DNA of 64,000 bases. Origin: HGW-17 sp938004375. Its GTDB lineage: Bacteria; Myxococcota_A; Polyangia; HGW-17. Both the position numbers and the translations under genes were made by a program. The notes beneath the pieces were generated by a model that saw only the letters and a list, made by a program, of their open reading frames with translations, was not told where the DNA came from and made no database searches. Below, one piece after another: positions 51,182 to 59,600 of the stretch; position 1 is the first letter of the stretch; each line of letters opens with the position of its first letter. The stretch spans positions 77,554 through 141,553 of the forward strand of contig DAIRVS010000001.1 in assembly GCA_036802685.1 (NCBI GenBank), in the 5' to 3' direction.

Positions 51182-51196
51182 TTTTCGCGCCGTCAA
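51168..51196 (-). promoter_or_regulatory. tetR promoter
   Basis: On the minus strand, TTGACG (51191-51196) and TACGCC (51168-51173) are separated by 17 bases. Transcription should begin at or next to the ATG at 51160. The -10 box lies inside operator O2. Confidence 0.5.
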
Positions 51197-51239
51197 AAAT
51201 TCACCCCACTTGTTCGGGTGTTGAAAAGTGAAGACTGAT

Positions 51240-51259
51240 ACCTGAGACTTTCCTCAGGT
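51240..51259. promoter_or_regulatory. TetR operator site O1 (distal, perfect)
   Basis: ACCTGAG, 6 bases, CTCAGGT: perfect 7-base arms, the size and symmetry of TetR-family operators. Centre-to-centre distance to O2 is 78 bases. Confidence 0.55.
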
Positions 51260-51600
51260 TTCCGGTTCGCCAGTTCTGCGTTGTTTTTGCTGATTTTCTC
51301 ACCGCGCTCGGGGATATCGACCCAGGCAGTTCCACAAACGATTGCACCCGACATCCGTCGAAACTGAATTCTGGACTGTCGTCACCGGAGTGCGGTCACT
51401 CTGGATTGCATCCATTTTCTGGACTGCGGTCATTTGGAACCGCATTCTCACCAACTCTAGGCGACCGCCCCGCGACGGCTGGCGACCGGAAGACCGGTCG
51501 CACGGCGGCGCGGAAGATTTTGCGGCGCCAAGTCGCCGCACTCCATCGCGTACAAATGGCGGGTTCTGATAATCGATCGTGTTTGTCCCGAACCCGGGCG
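51260..51600. other. Gene-free stretch between tetR and rarA
   Basis: The space from 51161 to 51600 holds no convincing gene. Besides the operators and promoter, it contains three related 16-base copies of a TTCTGGACTGnnGTCA-type sequence at 51369-51384, 51399-51414 and 51417-51432. A short minus-strand open frame here has no recognisable content. The function is unknown. Confidence 0.6.
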
Positions 51601-53079
51601 TCACGCTTCCGAGAAGTCCTGCGGGTACTCAACGCGGGCGCCGGGCGTGAGCTTCACGAACCCCTCGAGCTCGAGCTCCCGCAGGGCGGCGTAGACCTCC
51701 TCGCGGGTGAGGGCCAGCTCCGCAGCGAGGTCCTCGGTGCGCAGCCAGTCGGGGCGATGTTCCTGGAGCCAGGCCCGCACGGTCTCCACGTGGGCCGGCG
51801 GCTGGGGTGGAAGGCGGTGATGGTGCTTCAGGAAGACGTCGAGCTTTTGCAGGCGCTCGCGCTCCGCCGGGCTCTTGGGATGATAGAAGACGACACCCTC
51901 GAGCTTCTGGGGCAGATAGGGGATACGGGCTGACCCGCTCCGGTGCGGATACACGTAGTCCACGCCGCGCCCCATTTCCGCGGCCGAGGCGTAGTGCGCG
52001 TCCGCCAGGTGCAGCGGCACCGGGTAACTCTCGCCCTTCGCGATGCGCCCCGAGGCCTCGCCCAGCGCCTCGATCACGGCGTTGCTTTTGGGGGCGGTGG
52101 CCACGTAGAGCACCGCCTGGGCGATGGCCAGGCGCCCCTCGGGCATCCCCAGGTGCTCAAACGCCCGCAGCGAGGTCTCGGCCTGGATCAACGCCTGGGG
52201 ATCGGCGAGCCCCACGTCCTCGGAGGCGGTCACGATCAGCCGGCGCAGGATGAACCGCGGATCCTCGCCCCCGTCGAGCATCTTGGCCAGCCAGTAGAGG
52301 GCGGCCTGGGGATCCGAGCCCCGCAGGCTCTTCTGGAACGCGCTGGCGTGGTTGTAGTGCTCGTCGGCCGCGCGGTCGTAGCGCACGACGAAGGACGGCA
52401 GGATGCGGTCCAGCGTGGTCCGCACCAGCGTCTTGACGCCGTCGGCGGTGGGCGTGGCGTTCCACAACTCCTCGAGGAGCCCCAGCGCCCGGCGGAAGTC
52501 GCCCCCCGCCAACTGGGCCAGCGGCTCGAGCACTTCACCGGCGTCGGCCACGCAACCGCGCTCGGACGCCAGGCGCTCCACCGCCCGTGCGAGCCCCTCC
52601 GCCAGCTCCTCGAGGGAGAGCGCGTGGAGCTCCACCAACCGCACCCGGGAGCGCAGGGCCGGAATGATCGAGAACGCCGGGTTCTCGGTGGTGGCCCCGA
52701 GCAGGATCACGTCCCCGGTCTCCACCGCCGGCAGGAGCGCGTCCTGCTGGGCCTTGTTGAAGCGGTGGATCTCGTCGAGGAACAGCACGGCCTGAGGGTT
52801 CAAAAGCGGCGTGCGGGAGTCGATGACCTTGCGCACGTCCGAAAGGGTGGCGTTCACCGCGGACAGTTCGTGCATGGTCAGGCCGTGCTCGCGGCAGAGC
52901 AGGCGGGCGAGCGTGGTCTTGCCGGTGCCCGGCGGGCCCCAGAAAATCGTCGAGGTGAGGCGACCACCGCCCAACTGGGACATGAACGGCGAGTCGGGCG
53001 CGAGCAGGTGCCGTTGGCCGATGAACTCGGTGATGGATCGCGGCCGCATGCGCTCCGCGAGCGGTTGGATGTCGTTCAC
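51601..53079 (-). CDS. rarA: Replication-associated AAA+ ATPase RarA/MgsA with C-terminal winged helix
   Basis: A 492-residue clamp-loader-like ATPase acting at stalled replication forks. Seen: RPRSITEFIGQRHLL, Walker A WGPPGTGKTT (47-56), VLFLDEIHRFNKAQQDALLP (Walker B and sensor region), GATTENPAFSIIPALRSR, and the RarA-specific FQKSLRGSDPQAALYWLAKML and RIPYLPQ segments. Ordinary RarA is near 445 residues. The extra ~45 C-terminal residues (WLRTEDLAAELALTREEVY...LELEGFVKLTPG) look like a winged helix. It is ~26 bases upstream of no same-strand partner except the NifU-like gene ahead of it. Confidence 0.94.
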   Translation of the reverse strand: MNDIQPLAERMRPRSITEFIGQRHLLAPDSPFMSQLGGGRLTSTIFWGPPGTGKTTLARLLCREHGLTMHELSAVNATLSDVRKVIDSRTPLLNPQAVLFLDEIHRFNKAQQDALLPAVETGDVILLGATTENPAFSIIPALRSRVRLVELHALSLEELAEGLARAVERLASERGCVADAGEVLEPLAQLAGGDFRRALGLLEELWNATPTADGVKTLVRTTLDRILPSFVVRYDRAADEHYNHASAFQKSLRGSDPQAALYWLAKMLDGGEDPRFILRRLIVTASEDVGLADPQALIQAETSLRAFEHLGMPEGRLAIAQAVLYVATAPKSNAVIEALGEASGRIAKGESYPVPLHLADAHYASAAEMGRGVDYVYPHRSGSARIPYLPQKLEGVVFYHPKSPAERERLQKLDVFLKHHHRLPPQPPAHVETVRAWLQEHRPDWLRTEDLAAELALTREEVYAALRELELEGFVKLTPGARVEYPQDFSEA

Positions 53080-53104
53080 CAGAAGGACTTTCCCCCCGGG
53101 CCGG

Positions 53105-53344
53105 CTACTGCAGGTTGATGACCTGCTTGACCTCGGGCACTTCCTGGCGCAGCACGCGCTCGACCAGGTTCTTCACCGTCATCTGCGAGAACGGGCAGCC
53201 GTAGCAGTGGCCCTGCAGTTTCACCGAGACGTCGCCGCCCTCGGTCACATTCACCAGTTGCACGTCGCCGCCGTCCTGCTGCAGGGCGGGGCGGACCTTG
53301 TCAAGGGCGGTCTGCACGCGGGCCTTCAGATCATCGAGAGACAT
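53105..53344 (-). CDS. NifU-like Fe-S scaffold domain protein
   Basis: A 79-residue stand-alone NifU C-terminal domain, which assembles and transfers Fe-S clusters. Seen: VRPALQQDGGDVQLVNV and the cluster CxxC in GHCYGCPFSQMTVKN (Cys47 and Cys50). Here the CYGC form replaces the more common CSSC/CGSC. The C-terminus follows the family (VERVLRQEVPEVKQV). A GGAGGAT site lies just before the ATG at 53344. It ends 25 bases before rarA and may be co-transcribed with it. Confidence 0.9.
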   Translation of the reverse strand: MSLDDLKARVQTALDKVRPALQQDGGDVQLVNVTEGGDVSVKLQGHCYGCPFSQMTVKNLVERVLRQEVPEVKQVINLQ

Positions 53345-53505
53345 GGCATCCTCCGGGTCGGTCCGGGATTCTGGGGACGGCGCGGGGCCGTCCGGGGACC
53401 GCACCGCATTACTAATGAGTCCCCCCGCCCGCGTCAAGCCCCCTTTTGGAAGATTCGACTAAAAACTGGCGACGGAGGAGTGCTCCCCCGACGACAGCGC
53501 GGATG

Positions 53506-54186
53506 TTATTCTTTCACTCCGGTCCAAATCCAGTGACGGTTCCCCCCTCTCGAACCCCGGGCGCGCACCTCGTGGAGCGCCACCCGGAAACCGGCACGGC
53601 GAAACCGTTGCGTGAAGCTTTTATCATCATGGGCGCTCCACACGGCCAGCACACCGCCGGGTCGAAGCGCCTCGCGCGAGATGTCGAGCCCCTGCGGGCT
53701 GTAGAGCCGGTCGTTCCCGCGCTGGGTGAGTGATTTTGGCCCATTGTCCACATCCAACAACACGGCGTCCCACGGCTCGGGGGGATCCCGGAGCAGGTCG
53801 AACACGTCCCCGGCGTGCAGGGCCGCGCGCGGATCCCGCAGTGGGTGTCCCGAAGCGTCCCCCAGGGGACCTTCGTTCCACCGCACGATGGCCGGCACCA
53901 GTTCGGCCACCACCACCCTGCCACCGGGACCGCAGCCTCGCAGCGCGGAGGCCGCCGTGAAGCCCACTCCCAGCCCGCCTACCAATATATTCCAATTACG
54001 CCCATTTTTTTGGGAGCCCAGAATCTCGAAGGCCAGCTCCGCGAGGGCCTCCTCGGAGCCGTGGACCCGGGTGCCCATGAGCTCCCGCCCGTCCACCCGG
54101 ATGATCATCTCGTCGCCCCGGCGCAGCAGATCCATGGTGCCGCCGCCGGGCACCGGCGCGCTCTCGAGGAACTCCCATTGCAGCAT
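53506..54186 (-). CDS. Spermidine-synthase-like methyltransferase-fold protein
   Basis: A 226-residue protein with the polyamine synthase/SAM-binding fold: LVGGLGVGFTAASALRG (~90-107, nucleotide loop), VVVAELVPAIVRWNEGPLGD, the DAVLLDVDNGPKSLTQ segment (an Asp-rich active-site equivalent) and LRPGGVLAVWSA. It resembles SpeE-like proteins of unknown substrate encoded in many Proteobacteria. True spermidine synthases have DxxxDDG motifs that are not clear here. The ATG at 54186 is preferred, since the longer open frame upstream is antisense to other genes. Confidence 0.82.
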   Translation of the reverse strand: MLQWEFLESAPVPGGGTMDLLRRGDEMIIRVDGRELMGTRVHGSEEALAELAFEILGSQKNGRNWNILVGGLGVGFTAASALRGCGPGGRVVVAELVPAIVRWNEGPLGDASGHPLRDPRAALHAGDVFDLLRDPPEPWDAVLLDVDNGPKSLTQRGNDRLYSPQGLDISREALRPGGVLAVWSAHDDKSFTQRFRRAGFRVALHEVRARGSRGGNRHWIWTGVKE

Positions 54187-54326
54187 GCGGACGCTCTCCC
54201 TCCCGATGGCGGGTATGGCACAGGGAACCCGGGATTTCAATGGAATCCGGGGAGCGCCGCCGACTACTCCCCGAAAAAAACATTTGACTAAAAAGGAAAA
54301 ACAGCTAAGGAAATAGCACCCCGAAG

Positions 54327-54359
54327 CCGACCTTCCGTCGGGGACCCGCGGTCCGCGGG
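54327..54359 (+). promoter_or_regulatory. Two consecutive hairpins in the leader of the EEP lipoprotein gene
   Basis: The first hairpin is CCGAC-5-GTCGG (54327-54341) and the second CCCGCG-3-CGCGGG (54345-54359). The second runs into the GGGAGGAG ribosome site, so folding could limit translation. A possible promoter (TTGACT at 54284-54289, TAAGGA at 54306-54311) lies just upstream, which would place both hairpins in the mRNA. Confidence 0.4.
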
Positions 54360-54369
54360 AGGAGACACC

Positions 54370-55629
54370 ATGCGCGATTTCCGGTTCATCATTCTGGTGG
54401 TGTTCACGTGGCTCGGAGGCGCGGTCACGCTGTCCGGCTGCGACGACACGTCTTCGAACGCGAACAACGTCAACAACGTCAACAACATCAACAACATCAA
54501 CAACGTCAACAACATCAACAACATAAACAACATAAACAACGTCAACAACCAGGACGGCGGACCCGACGGCGACGTCACCGACGCCGGGGACGACGCCGAC
54601 GCCGACGGCGGCACGGTGGACCCGACCCCCGTCCCCTTCACCGTGCTGACCTACAACGTCGGCCACGGCGACGCCGAGTATCCCAACTATCCGCTGCGCC
54701 TGTGGAGCCAGAGCTACGAGGACTACGTGGGCTCGGTCATCCGGCAGATGGCCCCAGACATTGTCGTGCTGCAGGAGGTGCTCTCGGGGAAGACCTGCGA
54801 GATCTTCAACGAGATCGACCCGAACAAGACCTGCTACGAGTGGGACACCCGGCTCAGGCCGGCCATGCGCCTGATCGGGCCGGGCTACTCCGTGGTGTGC
54901 GACCAGCGCGAGCAGGTCGAGTGCATCGGCGTGAAGATCGCCTTCGGCACCATCGATGGCGTCGAGCCCGGCGCCTACGTGGAGACCGGCGCCCACACGC
55001 CCGCACTCCCGCTGCCGGGCTGCAACTGGGCCGCCGGCGAGTGCGACAACGACCGGTGCGACGACGAGTCCACCGTCTCGGACGTGCTCGTCCATACCGC
55101 CGCCGGTCCCCTGCGCGTGGTGCACATGCACCCCAGCGCCCAGGTGTCCGCCTTCGTCTCCGGGGATCCCTGCCGCGCCCGGCAGTTGCGCCAGGTCTTC
55201 GAAAACGGCATCGTTCCCGGCGACGTTTCGATGGTTCGCCCGGGCGAGCAGGCTTTGATCCTCGGCGACTGGAACGTGGGCCTCGAGGTCTACGGCGTGC
55301 GTACCATGTTCGGCCCGTCCGAGGCCGACGACGTCTGGTATCAGTACATCGGTTGCCCCACCTGCGTCTTCACGGACCTGGATCCCCGGGACGGCGGTGG
55401 CCAGCGCTACTCCACCACCTCGGCCAACGCCTGGGTGGGCATCGTGGCCATCGACCACGTCGTCACCACCAACGAGATCACGGGGTCCTGCGTGGTCCAT
55501 GACGACGACGGCATGCCCAATACCACCCGGCTCGACAGCGGCTATCCCTACCTGAACCAGCTCGGCGACAGCCGCATCGATCACTACGGCATCTCCTGTG
55601 AGATGACGATCTTCCCGCCCGCCCGCTGA
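54370..55629 (+). CDS. Endonuclease/exonuclease/phosphatase-family lipoprotein
   Basis: A 419-residue lipoprotein (lipobox LSGC, Cys24) with a 29-residue NNV/NNI linker and an Asp-rich stretch. The catalytic domain shows EEP (DNase I-like) signatures: VLTYNVGHGD, the metal Glu in VVLQEV, LILGDWNVG (D-x-N), and SRIDHYGI/AIDHVVTT near the end. Paired Cys suggest disulfides in the extracellular part. Substrate could be nucleic acid, phospholipid or phosphoinositide-like. It precedes the M48 gene by 9 bases. Confidence 0.85.
   Translation: MRDFRFIILVVFTWLGGAVTLSGCDDTSSNANNVNNVNNINNINNVNNINNINNINNVNNQDGGPDGDVTDAGDDADADGGTVDPTPVPFTVLTYNVGHGDAEYPNYPLRLWSQSYEDYVGSVIRQMAPDIVVLQEVLSGKTCEIFNEIDPNKTCYEWDTRLRPAMRLIGPGYSVVCDQREQVECIGVKIAFGTIDGVEPGAYVETGAHTPALPLPGCNWAAGECDNDRCDDESTVSDVLVHTAAGPLRVVHMHPSAQVSAFVSGDPCRARQLRQVFENGIVPGDVSMVRPGEQALILGDWNVGLEVYGVRTMFGPSEADDVWYQYIGCPTCVFTDLDPRDGGGQRYSTTSANAWVGIVAIDHVVTTNEITGSCVVHDDDGMPNTTRLDSGYPYLNQLGDSRIDHYGISCEMTIFPPAR
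54463..54549 (+). repeat. Asn-Asn-Val/Ile tandem linker
   Basis: Nine 9-base units (AACAACGTC or AACAACATC-like) plus a final AACAAC encode the NNV/NNI spacer behind the lipid anchor. Equivalent linkers occur in the lipoproteins at 18461 and 45729. Confidence 0.9.
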
Positions 55630-55638
55630 TCCCGTTCC

Positions 55639-57162
55639 ATGATTGACGAAGGTCGTTCTTCCCTGTTCTGGAGGGCGCTGGCCGCCTTCGGCCTGTGGCT
55701 GGGATTCTATCTCATGGCCGTGGGCATCATCCTCGCCCTGGGCGCCCTGACCTGGTGGCAGTTCTCCCACGGTCGCGTGCACCCGTACCTGGTCTTCCTC
55801 TCGGCGACGATCTCGTTTTTCCTGGTGGCCGCGATCTGGCCGCGCCACGACCCCTTCGTCGCGCCGGGGCTGCGCCTCGCGCCGGCCGATCATCCCCGCC
55901 TGCTCGAAGAGCTCGCAGCCATCGCCGGGGCGACCGGCCAGCCGGTCCCCCAGGAGGTGTACCTGGTCCATGAGGCCAACGCCTGGGTCGCCATGCACGG
56001 CCCCTTCTGGCGACCGCGGCGCGTCCTCGCCCTGGGCCACCCGCTCCTGCATCACCTGACCGAGGGAGAGCTGCGCGCGGTGCTCGCCCACGAGTTCGCG
56101 CACTACGCGGCGGGGGACACCTGGCTCACCCCCTGGGTGTGGCACACCCGCCAGGTCCTGGGCCGCACCGTCGAAGCCCTGTCGGGCAACCTGCTGGACT
56201 TTCTCTTCGTCGGCTACGCCAAGTTGTTCATGCGCGTCACCAACGCCATCTCCCGGCAGCAGGAGCTCGACGCCGACCGCCTGGCCGCGCGCCTCGTCGG
56301 CGGCGAGTGCTTGGCGGCCGGGCTCAAGAAGATCGCCACCCTGGCCCCCGGCCACGATCACTTCTGGCACTCCGAGGTGGTCCCCCTCCTGGACGCCGGC
56401 TACCTGCCGCCCCTCGCCGCCGGTTTTCATTCCTACTACCACAATCCCTTCATCCAGAAGCTCGTACGCCAGGCCCTGGAGGAGGAGCTTCGAGAGCAGG
56501 ATCCGGACGCCTGGGACACCCACCCCCCCCTCTCCGAGCGCCTCCAGAACGTCCGCGCCTTCGTGTCCTCGGGGCCGAGAAACGCCCCCGGAGCCGCGTC
56601 GGTCTGGCTCGGACCCGTGCCGGAGTTGGAGCGACGGCTGCTCTCGGCCGCCTTCCCGACCGCCGACGTGGGGACGCTCACGCCCCTGGCCTGGGACGAG
56701 GCCCTGGAACGGGTGTACCTGCCGAACTACGTCCGCACGGCCCGGGAACACGCCGCCGAGGTGGACGGGTTGCGACTCATCGAGTTGCCGCGCTGGGCCG
56801 CCGAGCCGTCGCTGGTGGCCGCACCGCTCCACGAGTACTTTGATCCCGGCTGGTCCCGGGAGGAGCTCCTGGCCCAACTGGGGAGCCTGTTCGGCCCCCT
56901 GGTCACCGCCGTGCTCGTCGCGCGCGGGGTAGAGGCGGTGTGCGTCCCCGGAGAGCCCGTCTCCCTGCGGGCGCCCTGGGGCATGGTGCGTCCCTTCCAG
57001 CTCTTCTCCGATCTGGACGCCGGGGAGCTCGACGCGGCCGCATGGCGGTCGTGGTGCGAGGCCACCGGCGTCGGGGACGCCAACCTGGGGGCGCTGTGCC
57101 GTTCCCTGCCGGACCCGGACGCCACCGGCGGAGCTTCCGACGACGGGGGACGGGACGCATGA
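55639..57162 (+). CDS. M48-family membrane metalloprotease
   Basis: A 507-residue protein with two N-terminal transmembrane helices (~14-39 and ~50-67), then the zinc protease core: VYLVHEANAWVAMHG, the HEFAHYAAGD motif (HExxH at 151-155) and the third ligand Glu region RQQELDADRLAARLVGG. The layout is that of HtpX/CAAX-protease-like M48 enzymes that cut membrane or misfolded proteins. A ~200-residue C-terminal extension is unassigned. It lies between the EEP lipoprotein and mnmG genes, and its stop overlaps the mnmG start. Confidence 0.88.
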   Translation: MIDEGRSSLFWRALAAFGLWLGFYLMAVGIILALGALTWWQFSHGRVHPYLVFLSATISFFLVAAIWPRHDPFVAPGLRLAPADHPRLLEELAAIAGATGQPVPQEVYLVHEANAWVAMHGPFWRPRRVLALGHPLLHHLTEGELRAVLAHEFAHYAAGDTWLTPWVWHTRQVLGRTVEALSGNLLDFLFVGYAKLFMRVTNAISRQQELDADRLAARLVGGECLAAGLKKIATLAPGHDHFWHSEVVPLLDAGYLPPLAAGFHSYYHNPFIQKLVRQALEEELREQDPDAWDTHPPLSERLQNVRAFVSSGPRNAPGAASVWLGPVPELERRLLSAAFPTADVGTLTPLAWDEALERVYLPNYVRTAREHAAEVDGLRLIELPRWAAEPSLVAAPLHEYFDPGWSREELLAQLGSLFGPLVTAVLVARGVEAVCVPGEPVSLRAPWGMVRPFQLFSDLDAGELDAAAWRSWCEATGVGDANLGALCRSLPDPDATGGASDDGGRDA

Positions 57163-59024
57163 GCGGCTCAGAGCGGGACTTCGACGTCCTCGTGGTGGGC
57201 GCCGGGCACGCCGGCTGCGAGGCCGCCGCCGCCGCCGCGCGGCTGGGCATGAACACCCTGCTGTGCACGCTGAACCCGCGCCTGGCCGGCGAGATGCCCT
57301 GCAACCCCGCCGTGGGGGGGCTGGGAAAGAGCCACCTGGTGAAGGAGCTCGACGCCCTGGGGGGCCTCATGGCGCGGGTGTCCGACGCCTCCGCCATCCA
57401 GTACCGGCGCCTCAACGCCCGGCGCGGCCCCGCCGTGCGAGCCACCCGTGTCCAGGTGGACCGGCACCTGTACGTCACCAACATGGTCGCCGCGCTCGAC
57501 GCCCTCCCCCGCCTCACCGTGCGAGGCGCCGAGGTCGCCGACCTGCTCGTCTCCGACGGTCGCGCGGCGGGCGTGGTCCTCGCCGACGGCGCCGTCATCA
57601 CCGCCGGGGCGGTGGTGATCACCGCCGGCACCTACCTGCGGGGACTGCTGCACACCGGCTCGCACGTGCGCCCGGGGGGCGTCGACGGGGAGCCGGCCGT
57701 GCACCGGCTCTCGGGGGCCCTCGAGGCGCGCGGTTTCCGGCTCGGCCGCCTCAAGACCGGCACGCCGCCGCGCCTCTTGCGCCACACCATCGACTTCTCC
57801 CGCTGCGCCGAACAGCCCGGGGAACCCGACGTGCCGCCCTTCGCGCTCTTCGGCGTCCGCTCCGCCCTGCCCCAGGTGCCCTGCCACCTCACCTGGACCT
57901 CGGAGCGCACCCACGAGGCCATCCGCGCCCGCCTCGACGCGGCGCCGCTGTTCAACGGCCAGATCTCGGGCACCGGCCCGCGCTATTGCCCCTCCATCGA
58001 GGACAAAGTGGTGAAATTTCCCGAGCGAGACCGCCACCACGTGTTCCTGGAGCCCGAGGGTCTGTCGACGGACTGGGTGTACCCCAACGGCGTGTCCACC
58101 TCGGTGCCCGCCGAAGTCCAGGTCGCCTTTTTGCGCACCATCGAGGGCCTCGAGCGCGTCGAGCTCGCCCGCCCGGGCTACGCCGTCGAGTACGACTTCT
58201 GCGACCCCCGCCAACTCGACCACACCCTGGAGGCGCGCCACCTGCCCGGCGTGTTCCTCGCGGGCCAGATCAACGGCACCTCGGGGTACGAGGAGGCCGC
58301 CGCCCAGGGGCTCCTGGCCGGCCTCAACGCCGCCGCGCGCGTCTTGGCGCGCGAGCCCTTCACCCTGGGGCGCGACGAGGCCTACCTGGGCGTGATGGTG
58401 GACGACCTGGTCACCCGCGGCGTCGACGAGCCGTACCGCCTGTTCACCTCCCGCGCCGAGCTGCGGCTGCTGTTGCGCGAGGACAACGCCGCCGACCGCC
58501 TGCTGCCCCACGGCCGCCGCCTGGGCACCGTGGACGACGCCACCTGGGCGCGGTACGAGGCGCTCTCGACGCAACGCGAGGCCGTGCGGGGCCGGGTGGA
58601 CGGCACGCGGCTGGCCGAGGCCGAGGTCGACGCCTTCGCGGCGCGGCTGGACATGCCCCCGCCGCACCGCTCCCTCACCGTGGCCGACCTGCTGCGTCGC
58701 CCGGAGGTGTCCTGGACGGACCTCGAGGCCCACGGCGCCTTCGACTTCGGCTGCCCGCCCGAGCTGGCCGAGACCGTGGAGAGCGACATCAAGTACGCGG
58801 GCTACATCGCCCAGCAGCGCCAGGAGGTGGACCGCCTGCGCCGGCTCGCCCGGGTCCCGATACCGCCGGAGCTGAACTTCCTCGAGGTCCCCGGCCTGCG
58901 GGTGGAGTGGGCGCAGAAACTCGCCGCCCGGCGCCCGGCCACCCTCGGGGACGTGCTCGAGCTCCCCGGCCTCACCAGCGCGGCGGTGGTCGCCCTGTCG
59001 ATATATCTGAAGTTGCAGAAATGA
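57159..59024 (+). CDS. mnmG: tRNA uridine-34 carboxymethylaminomethyl modification enzyme
   Basis: A 621-residue FAD protein that, with MnmE, installs the cmnm5 group on wobble uridine of tRNAs. Seen: VVGAGHAGCEAA (FAD loop, 13-24), CNPAVGGLGKSHLVKE, GTYLRG, GRLKTGTPPRL, RYCPSIEDK, GQINGTSGYEEAA, SRAELRLLLREDNAD-type and the C-terminal DIKYAGYI...RQ. All conserved segments are present and the length is normal. The ATG overlaps the M48 stop (ATGA). mnmE is not in this window. Confidence 0.97.
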   Translation: MSGSERDFDVLVVGAGHAGCEAAAAAARLGMNTLLCTLNPRLAGEMPCNPAVGGLGKSHLVKELDALGGLMARVSDASAIQYRRLNARRGPAVRATRVQVDRHLYVTNMVAALDALPRLTVRGAEVADLLVSDGRAAGVVLADGAVITAGAVVITAGTYLRGLLHTGSHVRPGGVDGEPAVHRLSGALEARGFRLGRLKTGTPPRLLRHTIDFSRCAEQPGEPDVPPFALFGVRSALPQVPCHLTWTSERTHEAIRARLDAAPLFNGQISGTGPRYCPSIEDKVVKFPERDRHHVFLEPEGLSTDWVYPNGVSTSVPAEVQVAFLRTIEGLERVELARPGYAVEYDFCDPRQLDHTLEARHLPGVFLAGQINGTSGYEEAAAQGLLAGLNAAARVLAREPFTLGRDEAYLGVMVDDLVTRGVDEPYRLFTSRAELRLLLREDNAADRLLPHGRRLGTVDDATWARYEALSTQREAVRGRVDGTRLAEAEVDAFAARLDMPPPHRSLTVADLLRRPEVSWTDLEAHGAFDFGCPPELAETVESDIKYAGYIAQQRQEVDRLRRLARVPIPPELNFLEVPGLRVEWAQKLAARRPATLGDVLELPGLTSAAVVALSIYLKLQK

Positions 59025-59029
59025 GCGCG

Positions 59030-59044
59030 GCGGGAACTTCCCGC
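59030..59044. terminator. Small stem-loop between convergent mnmG and lipoprotein genes
   Basis: GCGGG-AACTT-CCCGC, 5 G/C base pairs, lies 5 bases after the mnmG stop. No T run follows in either direction, so it is a weak bidirectional terminator at best. Confidence 0.35.
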
Positions 59045-59057
59045 GAGAGAAAACGGA

Positions 59058-59420
59058 CTACTTCTGGACGTCCCACTCCTTGGCGTCCTTGACCCCGTTG
59101 CGCCGGGCTACGGTGTCGAAGGCGCAGGCGCAGAAGTCCTTGCACTCCCGCTTCATGCAGCGCGCGGTGACGTCGGTCCAGGCGGCCTTGGAGTCGGCGT
59201 CGGCGGAGCAGGTCTTGATCCAGGCGTCCTTGGGCGGGGGCTTGATGCCCAGCGCGCAGCTGCCGACGCCGGGCTCCGCGCCGCACTTGGTCATCTTGTC
59301 GTACAGGGCGCCGCAGTCGGGGCCGCCCGCGTCCTTCTTGCCGCAGCCCAGGGCGAGCACGGTGAACAGCGAGAGCAGGGTCAGGGTGAAGAGCCGGGTG
59401 AGCATTTTCGTCGAACGCAT
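59058..59420 (-). CDS. Small Cys-rich lipoprotein
   Basis: A 120-residue lipoprotein (lipobox ALGC, Cys26). The mature part carries about nine Cys in a helical layout (DC..KC..SC...TC...RC..EC..FCAC). The spacing partly resembles the lipoprotein at 34517: an early C-x7-8-C pair, a central Cys after a Trp, then close Cys pairs. A GGAGG site precedes the ATG. No neighbour shares its strand closely, so it is probably monocistronic. Function unknown. Confidence 0.75.
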   Translation of the reverse strand: MRSTKMLTRLFTLTLLSLFTVLALGCGKKDAGGPDCGALYDKMTKCGAEPGVGSCALGIKPPPKDAWIKTCSADADSKAAWTDVTARCMKRECKDFCACAFDTVARRNGVKDAKEWDVQK

Positions 59421-59600
59421 GAGAAACCTCCACGGTGAATGGCTCCCGAAGGAACCAGGTTGATGCGGTCAAGATTCGAACGCCGTGAGCATCGAACGAA
59501 CGCCCGAAAACGTCAAGGAAAAACTCACAGGACCAACCCGGAGCCATCGTGCCCTCCCCCGTTGGATTTGGAGCGGTGAGCTCCCGGACGACCGGCCCGG

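Noticed and set aside
51299..51604. A 101-codon minus-strand open frame before rarA
   Set aside because: No ribosome site, no recognisable content, and it overlaps the rarA stop region. It probably reads through non-coding repeats.
53506..56877. A 3.4 kb minus-strand open frame covering the EEP and M48 genes
   Set aside because: Only its last 226 residues are a real gene (spermidine-synthase-like). The rest is antisense to the EEP lipoprotein and M48 genes, which have clear motifs.
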